The notes: generated from the sequence alone by a model not told the origin. DNA of 50,696 nucleotides from Clostridia bacterium (GCA_900767815.1 CAAGAM010000135.1:1-50696), one strand, 5' to 3'. Numbered from the stretch's first letter, positions 39,484 to 47,336 are shown. Program-made: numbers and translations.

Positions 39484-40356
39484 TTAAAGCGATTTTTTAT
39501 AGTCCGAAGGGGTCATGCCCGAAACTTCTTTGAAAACCGCGGTGAAATAGTTTTTGTTGCAAAACGACAGTTTTTCGGAAATTTCGCCGAAGGGGACTCC
39601 TTGCGCGATGAGTTTTTTCGCTTCCTCGATTTTAAGCTCCGAAAAAACCTGCATAATCGTTTTTCCCGTCTCCTTTCTGAACGCTTTTTTTATATACGAT
39701 TCGGAAAAGTAAAGCGCGTCCGCAACGTCGGCAAGGCTTATTCTGTCATGCGTGTGTTCGGTTAAATAGGCGTAGATTTCGGAAGTGATTTTTTGCGATT
39801 CCGTCGCGGTGTCGTCATCTCTTAACTGCGTGATAATCGACTTATCGGCGGGTTTTATACATTCGATGATGAAAAGTTCGAGGAGGAGGCGAATCGATTG
39901 TTCGGTTAAGGGCGAACAGTCTTCCTGCCTTTCGGGGAGATGCGATATCGAGTTGTATTTGTCCGTTTTGAAATAGAGCGGACAGAATTTCAGAAGCCTT
40001 ATAAGCAAGCTTTTTCCGAAAGACGAAACGGCTATCGGTTTGCCCGAGAACAGAGAAACGGAGTTTTCTTTCATCGAAAACACGGCGTAAAACACGGTTA
40101 CGTTTTTGCTCGCAACCGATGCCGTAAACTCGGTGTTCGGAGGAAAAAAAGAGCATTCTCCGCTTTTTAATGTTAATTGTTTTGACGAAAACGAAAGGTT
40201 CGCTTCCCCTTTATCGCAAAAAATAAGGCTGAACGCGGGGTATTTTATTCTGCTTTTAGCGTCGTTTGCGGCGAGGAACAAGCCCGCTCCGTAAAGCGAA
40301 TGCACCGAAATTATTCTTCTCAGTTTCGTTTCGTCCGAAAAAACGTTCGTTGACAT
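39484..40356 (-). CDS. AraC-family transcriptional regulator
   Basis: 290 residues. An N-terminal cupin-like sensor (residues about 20-110: FSLIFCDKGEANLSFSSKQL, then LKSGECSFFPPNTEFTASV) precedes the C-terminal double HTH (SLADVADALYFSESYIKKAF, RKETGKTIMQVFSELKIEEA, FGEISEKLSFCNKNYFTAVF, KEVSGMTPSDYKKSL). Such regulators commonly sense sugars or related compounds. It is divergent from the CBM9-like gene; their -35 boxes are only 27 bases apart, so mutual regulation is likely. There is no Shine-Dalgarno; the promoter geometry predicts a leaderless message. Confidence 0.92.
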   Translation of the reverse strand: MSTNVFSDETKLRRIISVHSLYGAGLFLAANDAKSRIKYPAFSLIFCDKGEANLSFSSKQLTLKSGECSFFPPNTEFTASVASKNVTVFYAVFSMKENSVSLFSGKPIAVSSFGKSLLIRLLKFCPLYFKTDKYNSISHLPERQEDCSPLTEQSIRLLLELFIIECIKPADKSIITQLRDDDTATESQKITSEIYAYLTEHTHDRISLADVADALYFSESYIKKAFRKETGKTIMQVFSELKIEEAKKLIAQGVPFGEISEKLSFCNKNYFTAVFKEVSGMTPSDYKKSL

Positions 40357-40362
40357 AAATCA

Positions 40363-40391
40363 ATTATAATAAAGAATGCGATAAAAATCAA
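40363..40391 (-). promoter_or_regulatory. Leaderless-type promoter of the AraC gene
   Basis: Minus strand TTGATT (40386-40391), 17-base spacer, TATAAT (40363-40368), six bases, then the ATG at 40356. This is the same -35 box, spacer and distance as at 34352-34380. Confidence 0.78.
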
Positions 40392-40418
40392 GACTTTTAA
40401 GCCGAATGCTTTAAAACG

Positions 40419-40447
40419 TTGATTTATTTTCGGTTTTATGGTATTAT
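40419..40447 (+). promoter_or_regulatory. Promoter for the CBM9-like gene
   Basis: TTGATT (40419-40424), 17-base spacer, TATTAT (40442-40447). Confidence 0.7.
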
Positions 40448-40475
40448 TGAATGGTAAAAAGGCGGAAGATTTCTT

Positions 40476-40994
40476 ATGAAAGCATTTTTGAAAGACAACA
40501 GAACGGGGGAAGATACGCCGTTTAAAACGGAAATCGAATACGAGAGAAGAGAAAACGGATTGTTTTTTGCATTCGATTGCGAAAATTCAAAGCTTTTTTC
40601 CGCGTATGACGAAGATAACGCGCCTATTTATAAAGGCGACGTCGCCGAGGTTTTTATCTGTACGTGCGGAGACAGACATAAATATTTCGAACTCGAGGTC
40701 GCGCCGAACGGAAAGGTTTTCTTTGCGAAAATTCTGAATAAAGACGGAATTCACATCGAATTGCTTAACCCGAAATCGATTAAAGCGGAAGCTTTTTTGC
40801 GCGAAAACGGTTATTCGGTCAACATTTTCGTTCCGAACGAAGTTATAGGCGTAAAAAAATTCGGCGAAGTGGTTTTCAACGCGTTCAGGATAGAAACCGA
40901 AGGCGGAGAACCGGAAAAAAATCTGCTCGCGCTCAGCCCCACGCTTTGCGGCACCTTTCATATGCCGCAATTCTTCATCGATATAGACAAATAA
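40476..40994 (+). CDS. CBM9-like carbohydrate-binding-fold protein
   Basis: 172 residues, no signal peptide. FKTEIEYERRENGLFFAFDC, PIYKGDVAEVFICTCGDRHK and YFELEVAPNGKVFFAKILNK form the beta pattern of CBM9-like domains (the GDxVEVFI and YFExEVxPNG segments); the end GTFHMPQFFIDIDK is also characteristic. In secreted enzymes this fold binds sugar ends; the stand-alone cytosolic forms have no proven function. The divergent AraC regulator hints at a sugar-responsive unit. ATG 40476 has a weak GGAAG upstream. Confidence 0.75.
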   Translation: MKAFLKDNRTGEDTPFKTEIEYERRENGLFFAFDCENSKLFSAYDEDNAPIYKGDVAEVFICTCGDRHKYFELEVAPNGKVFFAKILNKDGIHIELLNPKSIKAEAFLRENGYSVNIFVPNEVIGVKKFGEVVFNAFRIETEGGEPEKNLLALSPTLCGTFHMPQFFIDIDK

Positions 40995-41034
40995 CATAAA
41001 AATACATTTCATTTTTTGAAACAGGAGGAATATC

Positions 41035-42207
41035 ATGGATTATCAGGGAACAATTTCGAGAGGCGTGAGAGCGCCCATCATAAGACGCGGCGACGACCTT
41101 GTTAAAATTACCGCAGACTGCATCGAAGCGGCGGCAAAACAGGGCGGATTTGCCATTCAGGATAAGGACGTAATAGCGGTTACCGAAGCCGTGCTTGCGA
41201 GGTCTCAGGGAAACTACGCGACGATCGATCAGATCGCAAAGGACGTTTCGGAAAAATTCGGCGACCACACCGTGGGGCTTGTCATGCCGATATTTTCGAG
41301 AAACCGTTTTTCTATGATTCTGAAAGGCATTTCCAAAGGCGTTAAAAAGCTCGTCGTTCAGCTTTCTTATCCTTCGGACGAGGTTGGCAACAGCTTCGTT
41401 ACGCCCGACGTGCTTTTTGAAAAAGGCGTTAATCCTTATACGGACGTGTTCACGGCGGAGGAGTTCAGAAAAACTTTCGGCGACGTGAGACATATCTTTA
41501 CGGGCGTGGATTATATCGATTATTACGAAAAGACGGGTAACTGCGAAGTTATCCTCGCGAACAACCCGTGCGAAATTTTAAAGCATACGAAATACGTTAT
41601 CAACGCGGATATTCACACGAGAAAACGCACCAAAGCTCAGCTCATAAGAGGCGGAGCGGAAAAGGTTGTAAGCCTTGACGAAATTTTAACGGCGCCCGTT
41701 GACGGAAGCGGGTATAACGAAAAATACGGAGTTTTGGGGAGCAACCTCGCAACCGAAAACAGCGTTAAACTCTTCCCGAGAGACGGACAGAAATTCGTCG
41801 AAAGCCTTCAGGCGGAAATGAAAAAACGCACGGGTAAAACCGTCGAATGTATGGTTTACGGCGACGGTGCGTTCAAAGATCCCGTCGGCGGAATCTGGGA
41901 ACTTGCAGACCCCGTGGCTTCGCCCGCGTTTACCGAAGGGCTTCGCGGAAAACCGAACGAAATCAAACTTAAATATCTTGCGGATAACGACCTTGCGTCT
42001 TTAAGCGGCGAAGAGGCGATCGAGGCGATGAAAGACATGATCAGGCACAAGGAAAGCGACCTTACAAACAACATGAAGAGCCAGGGAACGACCCCGCGCC
42101 AACTCACCGACCTTCTTGCCAGCCTTTCCGATTTAACGAGCGGAAGCGGAGACAAGGGTACGCCGTTCATTCTTATTCAGAACTACTTTAAAAATTACGG
42201 AATGTAA
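41035..42207 (+). CDS. CofE-like gamma-glutamyl ligase family protein
   Basis: 390 residues. The N-terminal half resembles coenzyme F420-0:glutamate ligase (CofE/FbiB): ISRGVRAPIIRRGDDLVKIT, DVIAVTEAVLARSQGNYATI and FSRNRFSMILKGI. The C-terminal half contains VECMVYGDGAFKDPVGGIWELADPV (quoted here in two overlapping parts: VECMVYGDGAFKDPV and PVGGIWELADPV). No other F420 gene is present and most Clostridia lack F420, so the true acceptor is probably something else, perhaps folate or another glutamylated cofactor. ATG 41035 is behind AGGAGG. Confidence 0.75.
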   Translation: MDYQGTISRGVRAPIIRRGDDLVKITADCIEAAAKQGGFAIQDKDVIAVTEAVLARSQGNYATIDQIAKDVSEKFGDHTVGLVMPIFSRNRFSMILKGISKGVKKLVVQLSYPSDEVGNSFVTPDVLFEKGVNPYTDVFTAEEFRKTFGDVRHIFTGVDYIDYYEKTGNCEVILANNPCEILKHTKYVINADIHTRKRTKAQLIRGGAEKVVSLDEILTAPVDGSGYNEKYGVLGSNLATENSVKLFPRDGQKFVESLQAEMKKRTGKTVECMVYGDGAFKDPVGGIWELADPVASPAFTEGLRGKPNEIKLKYLADNDLASLSGEEAIEAMKDMIRHKESDLTNNMKSQGTTPRQLTDLLASLSDLTSGSGDKGTPFILIQNYFKNYGM

Positions 42208-42215
42208 TTCGCGCG

Positions 42216-42239
42216 TCCGCGGCGGTTTTTCGCCGCGGA
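42216..42239 (+). terminator. Hairpin after the CofE-like gene
   Basis: TCCGCGGCG (42216-42224) pairs perfectly with CGCCGCGGA (42231-42239); the loop is GTTTTT and TATATTTTC follows. It is a plausible terminator ahead of rdgB. Confidence 0.6.
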
Positions 42240-42280
42240 TATATTTTCGCAATCCGAGGCTTATATTTCGAGGTTATTAT

Positions 42281-42862
42281 ATGGAAAGATTGATCGTTGC
42301 TTCAAACAACAAGGGTAAAATCAAAGAGATAAAGGAAATTCTTAAAGACGTTTACGAAATCGTGCCTATGGGCGAAGCCGGATTTAACGAGGAGATCGAA
42401 GAAAACGGCTCAACCTTTTTCGAAAACGCGCTCATAAAAGCGAAAGCCGTTTCCGAGGCTCTCGGCGTAAATGCGTTAGCCGACGACAGCGGACTTTGCG
42501 TGGACGCGCTCGGCGGCGCGCCGGGGATTTACTCCGCGAGATTTTCGGGCGTTCACGGAGACGACGCGGCAAACAGAAAGAAACTTCTTAGCGAACTTAA
42601 AAATTTAAAAAATCCCGATGAAAGAAAAGCTAAGTTCGTTTCGTCCGTCGTTTTGTATAAACGCGGCGGCGAAGTCGTTTCGGGAATGGGCGAAACGCAC
42701 GGAATTATAGGTTTTAAAGAAGAAGGGGAAAACGGATTCGGTTACGATTCCCTCTTCGTCTCCGATGATTTAGGGAAGTCTTTCGGAGTGGCGACCGCCG
42801 AAGAAAAGAATGCCGTAAGTCACAGAAACCGCGCGTTAATCGACTTATTGAGGCACTTATGA
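42281..42862 (+). CDS. rdgB: XTP/dITP diphosphatase (RdgB/HAM1)
   Basis: 193 residues, normal length. It removes non-canonical purine nucleotides (ITP, XTP and deoxy forms) from the pool. Motifs: ASNNKGKIKEIKEIL at the N terminus, ENGSTFFENALIKAKAV, ALADDSGLCVDALGGAPGIY (catalytic Asp), SARFSGVHGDD, GFGYDSLF and EEKNAVSHRNRAL. ATG 42281 is behind GAGG. Its stop overlaps the next gene by four bases (ATGA). Confidence 0.96.
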   Translation: MERLIVASNNKGKIKEIKEILKDVYEIVPMGEAGFNEEIEENGSTFFENALIKAKAVSEALGVNALADDSGLCVDALGGAPGIYSARFSGVHGDDAANRKKLLSELKNLKNPDERKAKFVSSVVLYKRGGEVVSGMGETHGIIGFKEEGENGFGYDSLFVSDDLGKSFGVATAEEKNAVSHRNRALIDLLRHL

Positions 42863-43338
42863 AGACTATTGTCGTTTTATCGGACACACACGGAAACAGA
42901 GCGGACATATCGAAAATAAGCAATATAATCCTCGAAAGCGATTACGTTTTTCACCTCGGGGATTGTTATGGCGATTTTGTAGATTACGCTTACGCGCTAA
43001 AGGGCAAAGCCTTTCAGGTTCACGGCAATTGCGACTATGGGACGAGCGAAACCGACACCGAGATTATAACCGAAATCGAGGGTGTGAAAATTTTTGCCAC
43101 CCACGGGCATAATTACGGAGTGAAGCAGACAAAAGAGCGGCTTTTAAGGCGCGCGAAAGAACTCGGGGCAACTTTGGTTTTTTACGGGCATACCCATATG
43201 GCGGAAATTTCTGAAGAGGACGGCGTTACTTTCGTCAACCCCGGCTGCATGACTAAATATTCGCCGAAAAAAAGCTTCGCATACGTCGTAATAAATAACG
43301 GGAAGGTCGTCGCGACCGTCAACGACAAAATGTTTTAA
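42859..43338 (+). CDS. YfcE/MJ0936-family phosphodiesterase
   Basis: 159 residues. A compact calcineurin-like metallophosphoesterase: VLSDTHGN (residues 6-13), HLGDCYGD, VHGNCDYG, FATHGHNYG, FYGHTHMAE and NPGCMT. Family members hydrolyse phosphodiesters in vitro; the cellular substrate is unknown. The rdgB-yfcE pairing is common in Firmicutes (sometimes fused), which supports a shared operon. A terminator follows at 43368. Confidence 0.92.
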   Translation: MKTIVVLSDTHGNRADISKISNIILESDYVFHLGDCYGDFVDYAYALKGKAFQVHGNCDYGTSETDTEIITEIEGVKIFATHGHNYGVKQTKERLLRRAKELGATLVFYGHTHMAEISEEDGVTFVNPGCMTKYSPKKSFAYVVINNGKVVATVNDKMF

Positions 43339-43367
43339 TTTTTGCTTTTTATATAATATGTAAATCG

Positions 43368-43390
43368 AAACGGGGATTCCCCGTTTTTTA
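43368..43390 (+). terminator. Terminator after the phosphodiesterase
   Basis: AAACGGGGA (43368-43376) pairs with TCCCCGTTT (43378-43386), ending in a T run. Confidence 0.82.
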
Positions 43391-43391
43391 A

Positions 43392-43457
43392 TGCATAAAT
43401 TATGCAAAACATCATGCATTTATACATAAATATAAAAAATTTTTGAATAAATATACA
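43392..43457 (+). promoter_or_regulatory. Three ARG-box-like operators upstream of the amino acid transporter
   Basis: Palindrome TGCATAAATTATGCA (43392-43406), a looser TGCATTTATACATA (43415-43428) and TGAATAAATATACA (43444-43457), the last ending seven bases before the -35 box. The last fits the ArgR consensus form TGNAT-N4-ATNCA; the first two have other spacings. ArgR control is an inference. Confidence 0.45.
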
Positions 43458-43464
43458 AAAACGC

Positions 43465-43493
43465 TTGACAAAAAAGAATTCGGGGCGTATAAT
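43465..43493 (+). promoter_or_regulatory. Promoter of the amino acid ABC transporter operon
   Basis: Full consensus TTGACA (43465-43470), 17-base spacer, TATAAT (43488-43493). The leader has a GGCGG/CCGCC hairpin. Confidence 0.92.
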
Positions 43494-43551
43494 CGCGGTA
43501 TAAAACGACGGCGGGCGGAAAAACCGCCGAAAAAATCATCGGGAGTTTGAT

Positions 43552-44412
43552 ATGAAAAAATTATTGGCAATTATTTTATCGGTTATGACGGCGATTTGTT
43601 CGCTTTTTGCTTTTTCTTCCTGCGGGGAGAGCAAGGATGATAAGATTTACGTTATCACGAACGCGTTTTTCGCGCCTTTCGAATATTATAAGGGAAGCGA
43701 AATCGTCGGCGTGGACGTTGACATCATGAACAAAGTGGGCGAAAAGCTCGGCAAAAAAGTCGTTATCGAAAACGCGGATTTCGGAGTTATAATCGAGAGC
43801 GTTAAAAACGGCGAAAAATACGATTGCGGCGCGGCGGGGCTTACCGTTACGGAAAGCCGTAAAGAGCAGGTAGATTTTTCCGACACTTATTTCACGTCCG
43901 TTCAGTACGTTATCTACAAAGCTGACGACGAAGGCATGAAAGCCAAGCTCAAAACGGCGGCGGACGGAAAAACCAAATGCGTTTATTGGAGCGATCTTGC
44001 GGGCAAAACGCTCGGCGTTCAGATAGACACGACGGGAAATATTTATGCAAACCTCGAAATAAACGGCGAGGGAAAGGAAGGCGAACCCGATTACTATAAA
44101 GGCGAACTCAACGGAACCGGCGCGACCGTTAAAACTTACGACGACGCCATGATTGCCGTAAACGCTATTCCTTCGGGATGCGACGTGGTTGTCGTAGACC
44201 AGCTTCCCGCAACGTATATCTGCTCCAAAAACACTCAGTATGAATGCGCGGCGTTATATTACGATGAAAACACCGCAACCGAAGAGCAGTACGCCATATG
44301 CGTTACGAAGGGCAAAACCGAGCTTTTAAACGCAATAAACGACGTTTTAAAGGAACTCGGAAAAGACGGAATAGACGCACTCGTTAAAAAACATCTGGGG
44401 CTTGAGGGTTGA
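43552..44412 (+). CDS. Polar amino acid ABC transporter, substrate-binding lipoprotein
   Basis: 286 residues. The signal MKKLLAIILSVMTAICSLFA ends in FSSC, giving lipidated C24. The mature part is a family 3 binding protein: YVITNAFFAPFEYYKGSEIV, GVDVDIMNKVGEKLGKKVVI, CGAAGLTVTESRKEQVDFSD and LAGKTLGVQIDTTGN. It would capture a polar amino acid (arginine, glutamine, histidine or cystine class) at the outer membrane surface of the cell and hand it to the permease encoded next, whose start overlaps this stop (ATGA). Confidence 0.93.
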   Translation: MKKLLAIILSVMTAICSLFAFSSCGESKDDKIYVITNAFFAPFEYYKGSEIVGVDVDIMNKVGEKLGKKVVIENADFGVIIESVKNGEKYDCGAAGLTVTESRKEQVDFSDTYFTSVQYVIYKADDEGMKAKLKTAADGKTKCVYWSDLAGKTLGVQIDTTGNIYANLEINGEGKEGEPDYYKGELNGTGATVKTYDDAMIAVNAIPSGCDVVVVDQLPATYICSKNTQYECAALYYDENTATEEQYAICVTKGKTELLNAINDVLKELGKDGIDALVKKHLGLEG

Positions 44413-45125
44413 TGATAAATAATATTTTAAGCGGCTTTTTCGATAACGTCGTTAAGATTTTTACGGAAAAGAGTTATATTTCATCTATCGCGGACGGGCT
44501 TGAAACAACTATTGTCGTTTCGCTCGGCGCGGCCCTTCTGGGGCTTATAATAGGAACCTTGGTGACTTTTGTCAAAATCCTTCCCGAAGCGGGTTGGAAG
44601 ACAAAAGTCGCGAAGGTTATTTGTAATATTTACGTCACGATTATCCGCGGAACTCCCGTTGCTCTTCAGCTTTTCATCGCCGCGTTCGTGATTTTCAATT
44701 TCAGGGGATTTCCGCCCGTAGTCACCGCGATTTTCGCGTTCGGGGTTAATTCGGGCGCGTATGTGTCCGAAAATTTTCGCGCGGGGATTTGCTCGGTGGA
44801 TAAAGGACAGAACGAAGCGGGGCGTGCGCTCGGGCTTTCGTTTAAAACGACTCTGCTTAAAATCGTTTTTCCGCAGGCGATTAAAAACGTTATTCCCGCA
44901 ATCGGCAACGAACTCATCGCGCTCGTTAAGGAAACTTCGATAGTGAGCATGATCGGCATGTTCGATTTAACCATGGCGGCAAAAGTTATAGGCTCGGGGC
45001 AGAATCTCGCGTCTTATTTTGCGCCTATGGCGGTAGTCGCGGTTTTCTATCTCGCTATCGTTTATCTTATAACTCTCGTCATAAAACTTTTGGAAAGGAG
45101 ACTTAGTAAAAATGACAGAGGTTAA
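44409..45125 (+). CDS. Polar amino acid ABC transporter, permease
   Basis: 238 residues with about five membrane helices. The HisM/GlnP family is recognised by SSIADGLETTIVVSLGAALL, IIRGTPVALQLF and the EAA coupling loop NEAGRALGLSFKTTLLKIVF followed by PQAIKNVIPAIGNELIALVK. It probably forms a homodimer, since only one permease gene is present. The C terminus overlaps the ATPase start by 14 bases, showing tight coupling. Confidence 0.95.
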   Translation: MMINNILSGFFDNVVKIFTEKSYISSIADGLETTIVVSLGAALLGLIIGTLVTFVKILPEAGWKTKVAKVICNIYVTIIRGTPVALQLFIAAFVIFNFRGFPPVVTAIFAFGVNSGAYVSENFRAGICSVDKGQNEAGRALGLSFKTTLLKIVFPQAIKNVIPAIGNELIALVKETSIVSMIGMFDLTMAAKVIGSGQNLASYFAPMAVVAVFYLAIVYLITLVIKLLERRLSKNDRG

Positions 45126-46011
45126 AAACATCTATAAATATTTCGGGAAGAACGAAGTTTTGAAGGGCGTTTCCCTGAACGTCGAAAAGGGGGAAAGAGT
45201 TGTAATCATCGGTTCGAGCGGAAGCGGAAAGTCCACCCTTTTAAGGTGCATAAATCTGCTTGAAAAGCCGACTTTCGGCGAAGTGTGGCTGGACGGCGGG
45301 CTGTTGACTCCCGTAGACCCGTATCTTCATTTCGACATAATAAGGGCGAGCGAAACGTATAAAAAGCTTAAAAAAAAAGGATTTTCGGACGAAGAACTGA
45401 TCGATAAAATTAAAAAAGAGGATCTTTTAAACGAAAAAAACGAAGGCGGCGAATATCGCAAACTCATGAAGAAATTCAAAGCTGAACACGGCGTGGATAT
45501 AGATAAAGCCCGCGCGCGGATAGGAATGGTTTTTCAGAGTTTTAATCTTTTCAACAACATGACCGTCCTTAAAAACATGATTTTCGCGCCCGTGGAACTT
45601 GGGATAAAAACCAAAGAACAAGCGACCGCCGACGCCGAGAAATACCTTGAAAGGATAGGACTTATCGATAAAAAGGACGTTTATCCTTCCACGCTTTCGG
45701 GCGGGCAGAAGCAAAGGGTTGCGATTATCCGCGCGCTTAACATGAACCCCGAAATAATGCTTTTCGACGAGCCTACTTCCGCGCTCGATCCCGAAATGGT
45801 CGGCGAGGTTTTAGAGCTTATAGAGGACCTTGCGAAAAAAGGCACGACGATGGTCGTCGTTACGCACGAAATGCAGTTCGCAAGGGAAGTGGCTACGAGA
45901 GTGGTGTTTATGGACGGCGGAAAAATCGTTGAAGAAGCCGACCCCGAAACGCTGTTCACCGCGCCGAAAAGTCCGAGACTTAAAGAATTTTTATCAAGAG
46001 TAATTAAATAA
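45112..46011 (+). CDS. Polar amino acid ABC transporter, ATP-binding protein with an insertion
   Basis: 299 residues against about 240 for the GlnQ/HisP family. Walker A GSSGSGKS is at 34-41, Q-loop Q142, signature LSGGQKQRVAI, Walker B IMLFDEPTSALDP, H-loop VTHEMQFARE. Between Walker A and the Q-loop there are about 100 residues instead of about 50. The extra part (about 68-132) is charged and helical, with KKLKKKGFSDEELIDKIKK and LMKKFKAEHGVDIDKARAR. It drives uptake with the two upstream genes. ATG 45112 lies inside the permease gene behind GGAGA. Confidence 0.94.
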   Translation: MTEVKNIYKYFGKNEVLKGVSLNVEKGERVVIIGSSGSGKSTLLRCINLLEKPTFGEVWLDGGLLTPVDPYLHFDIIRASETYKKLKKKGFSDEELIDKIKKEDLLNEKNEGGEYRKLMKKFKAEHGVDIDKARARIGMVFQSFNLFNNMTVLKNMIFAPVELGIKTKEQATADAEKYLERIGLIDKKDVYPSTLSGGQKQRVAIIRALNMNPEIMLFDEPTSALDPEMVGEVLELIEDLAKKGTTMVVVTHEMQFAREVATRVVFMDGGKIVEEADPETLFTAPKSPRLKEFLSRVIK

Positions 46012-46018
46012 AGAAAGT

Positions 46019-46058
46019 TGCGGCGGGCTGTCCTTTATGGACAGTCCGCCGCAGTTTT
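46019..46058. terminator. Bidirectional terminator between convergent genes
   Basis: TGCGGCGGGCTGTCC (46019-46033) pairs with GGACAGTCCGCCGCA (46039-46053) with one G-T position, loop of five bases, then GTTTTAT. Confidence 0.85.
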
Positions 46059-46066
46059 ATAAACTT

Positions 46067-46729
46067 TTAAGTTTCTTCAACGGTTATTTCCGCCGAAAGA
46101 ATGGTTTTGTTTTTCAGAACGCGATAGTTATCCGACTTTTTGACCGCGTCGAAAAAACCGTCGTAATTATAAGGCGTTTTCTCGTCTGCACACATTCCCT
46201 CAACTTCGGAGGAGAACAGGCTGATATCGCTAAGTTTTTTCGTTTCGTCGTCCTTTTCGTATCGGACGGTGAGGTTAATCTGTATATACTCGTCACCCTC
46301 TTCGGCGGGAATCTGACGTGTAAGCATAAAGTTATAGTCGTCGCCGAAGAAGCCGTCGGACTGGAAGAGCAGTTCGTCGTCTTCTTCGTCCACACCGTTG
46401 ATTTTCATTTTCGACGTTTCCTTGAACGCTTCGATAAGCTCGTCTAAAGTGCTTTTTCCTTTGATGTTTTTTTCAAGCTTGTCCGCATATGCGGAATAAT
46501 TGTGTTTTTTCTTTCTCGTTTTGCCGCGGTTTGCGCGTTCGTTTTCGACAAATTCGTCGGCTTCCTTTTGAAGCGCGTTAAACTCTGCTAATTTTTCCGG
46601 ACATTCGTTTTTTAACGCTTCGCGCATAAAATCTTCCATTCTTCCCGAAAGCTCGTCGAAACTTGCGCCGTTACTATCTGCTTTCTCGATTTCTTTAAAG
46701 AAATCGGTAAAACTCTTTTCGTCTTTCAT
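46067..46729 (-). CDS. Hypothetical acidic soluble protein, 220 residues
   Basis: No signal or membrane segment. The N-terminal half is helical and charged (FFKEIEKADSNGASFDELSG, EFVENERANRGKTRKKKHNY, LEKNIKGKSTLDELIEAFKE). The second half has a beta-like layout (GFFGDDYNFMLTRQIPAEEG, EYIQINLTVRYEKDDETKKL) and ends VLKNKTILSAEITVEET. I recognise no family; the pattern recalls small immunity- or domain-of-unknown-function proteins in Clostridia, but that is only an impression. ATG 46729 is behind AGAGGG, under its own promoter at 46779. Confidence 0.75.
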   Translation of the reverse strand: MKDEKSFTDFFKEIEKADSNGASFDELSGRMEDFMREALKNECPEKLAEFNALQKEADEFVENERANRGKTRKKKHNYSAYADKLEKNIKGKSTLDELIEAFKETSKMKINGVDEEDDELLFQSDGFFGDDYNFMLTRQIPAEEGDEYIQINLTVRYEKDDETKKLSDISLFSSEVEGMCADEKTPYNYDGFFDAVKKSDNYRVLKNKTILSAEITVEET

Positions 46730-46778
46730 TCTTTTCCCTCTGCTTTTTGCGCCCGTTTAAAGGCGATTTCATGCAATA

Positions 46779-46807
46779 ATTATACATGTTTCGCAGAAAA
46801 TTGTCAA
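46779..46807 (-). promoter_or_regulatory. Promoter for the 220-residue protein
   Basis: Minus strand TTGACA (46802-46807), 17-base spacer, TATAAT (46779-46784). Confidence 0.88.
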
Positions 46808-46880
46808 GAAAACGGGCGAATTATCTTTCGGACGAGTCGAAGAAAAGCAGTGCGGTTATTCTCCGGGACGATCAGAGTAG

Positions 46881-47288
46881 TTATCTGCCGAGGCGTTTTT
46901 CTATGCCGCGCTCTTCGTCGTAGCGGGCGAGACATTTGAGATATTTTTCCGAAAGAACGAACAGATACCTTTCGCGCTGAATGTAATCGAGCGAATAAAA
47001 GAGTTTTTTGTCCATAAGTCTGTCCAAAGCGTCGGACGGACGCGTCCCCTCCTCGTCGAGCATGTTTTTAACGTCGACGTAAAACCCCTCTTCGTCCTCG
47101 GCGGGTTTGTTGATCGTCCTCACAGCTAATTTTCGGAAATAGTTCTCGACGCAACCCGTGCCTATGCCGTCCGACTCGGCTTTTTTAACGCCGATTTCCA
47201 CTTCTTTGCGATAATCTTCCCAAAATCTCGATTTTAAACGTTGTTTTGCTTCCTTTGCCGCCGATTTTATGCTTTTTGCAGCATTCAT
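46881..47288 (-). CDS. Hypothetical soluble protein, 135 residues
   Basis: A highly charged helical protein (AAKSIKSAAKEAKQRLKSRF, WEDYRKEVEIGVKKAESDG, GCVENYFRKLAVRTINKPA, LDRLMDKKLFYSLDYIQRER, YLFVLSEKYLKCLARYDEER). No signal, membrane segment or known motif. ATG 47288 has a good GGAGGGAAAGGAA run upstream. It lies between rpsU and the 220-residue gene on the same strand; the rpsU terminator at 47337 probably cuts it off from rpsU, yet I see no strong promoter of its own. Confidence 0.7.
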   Translation of the reverse strand: MNAAKSIKSAAKEAKQRLKSRFWEDYRKEVEIGVKKAESDGIGTGCVENYFRKLAVRTINKPAEDEEGFYVDVKNMLDEEGTRPSDALDRLMDKKLFYSLDYIQRERYLFVLSEKYLKCLARYDEERGIEKRLGR

Positions 47289-47336
47289 TTCCTTTCCCTC
47301 CGTATCGATTTATATAAGAATTTCAAATAAAAAAAT

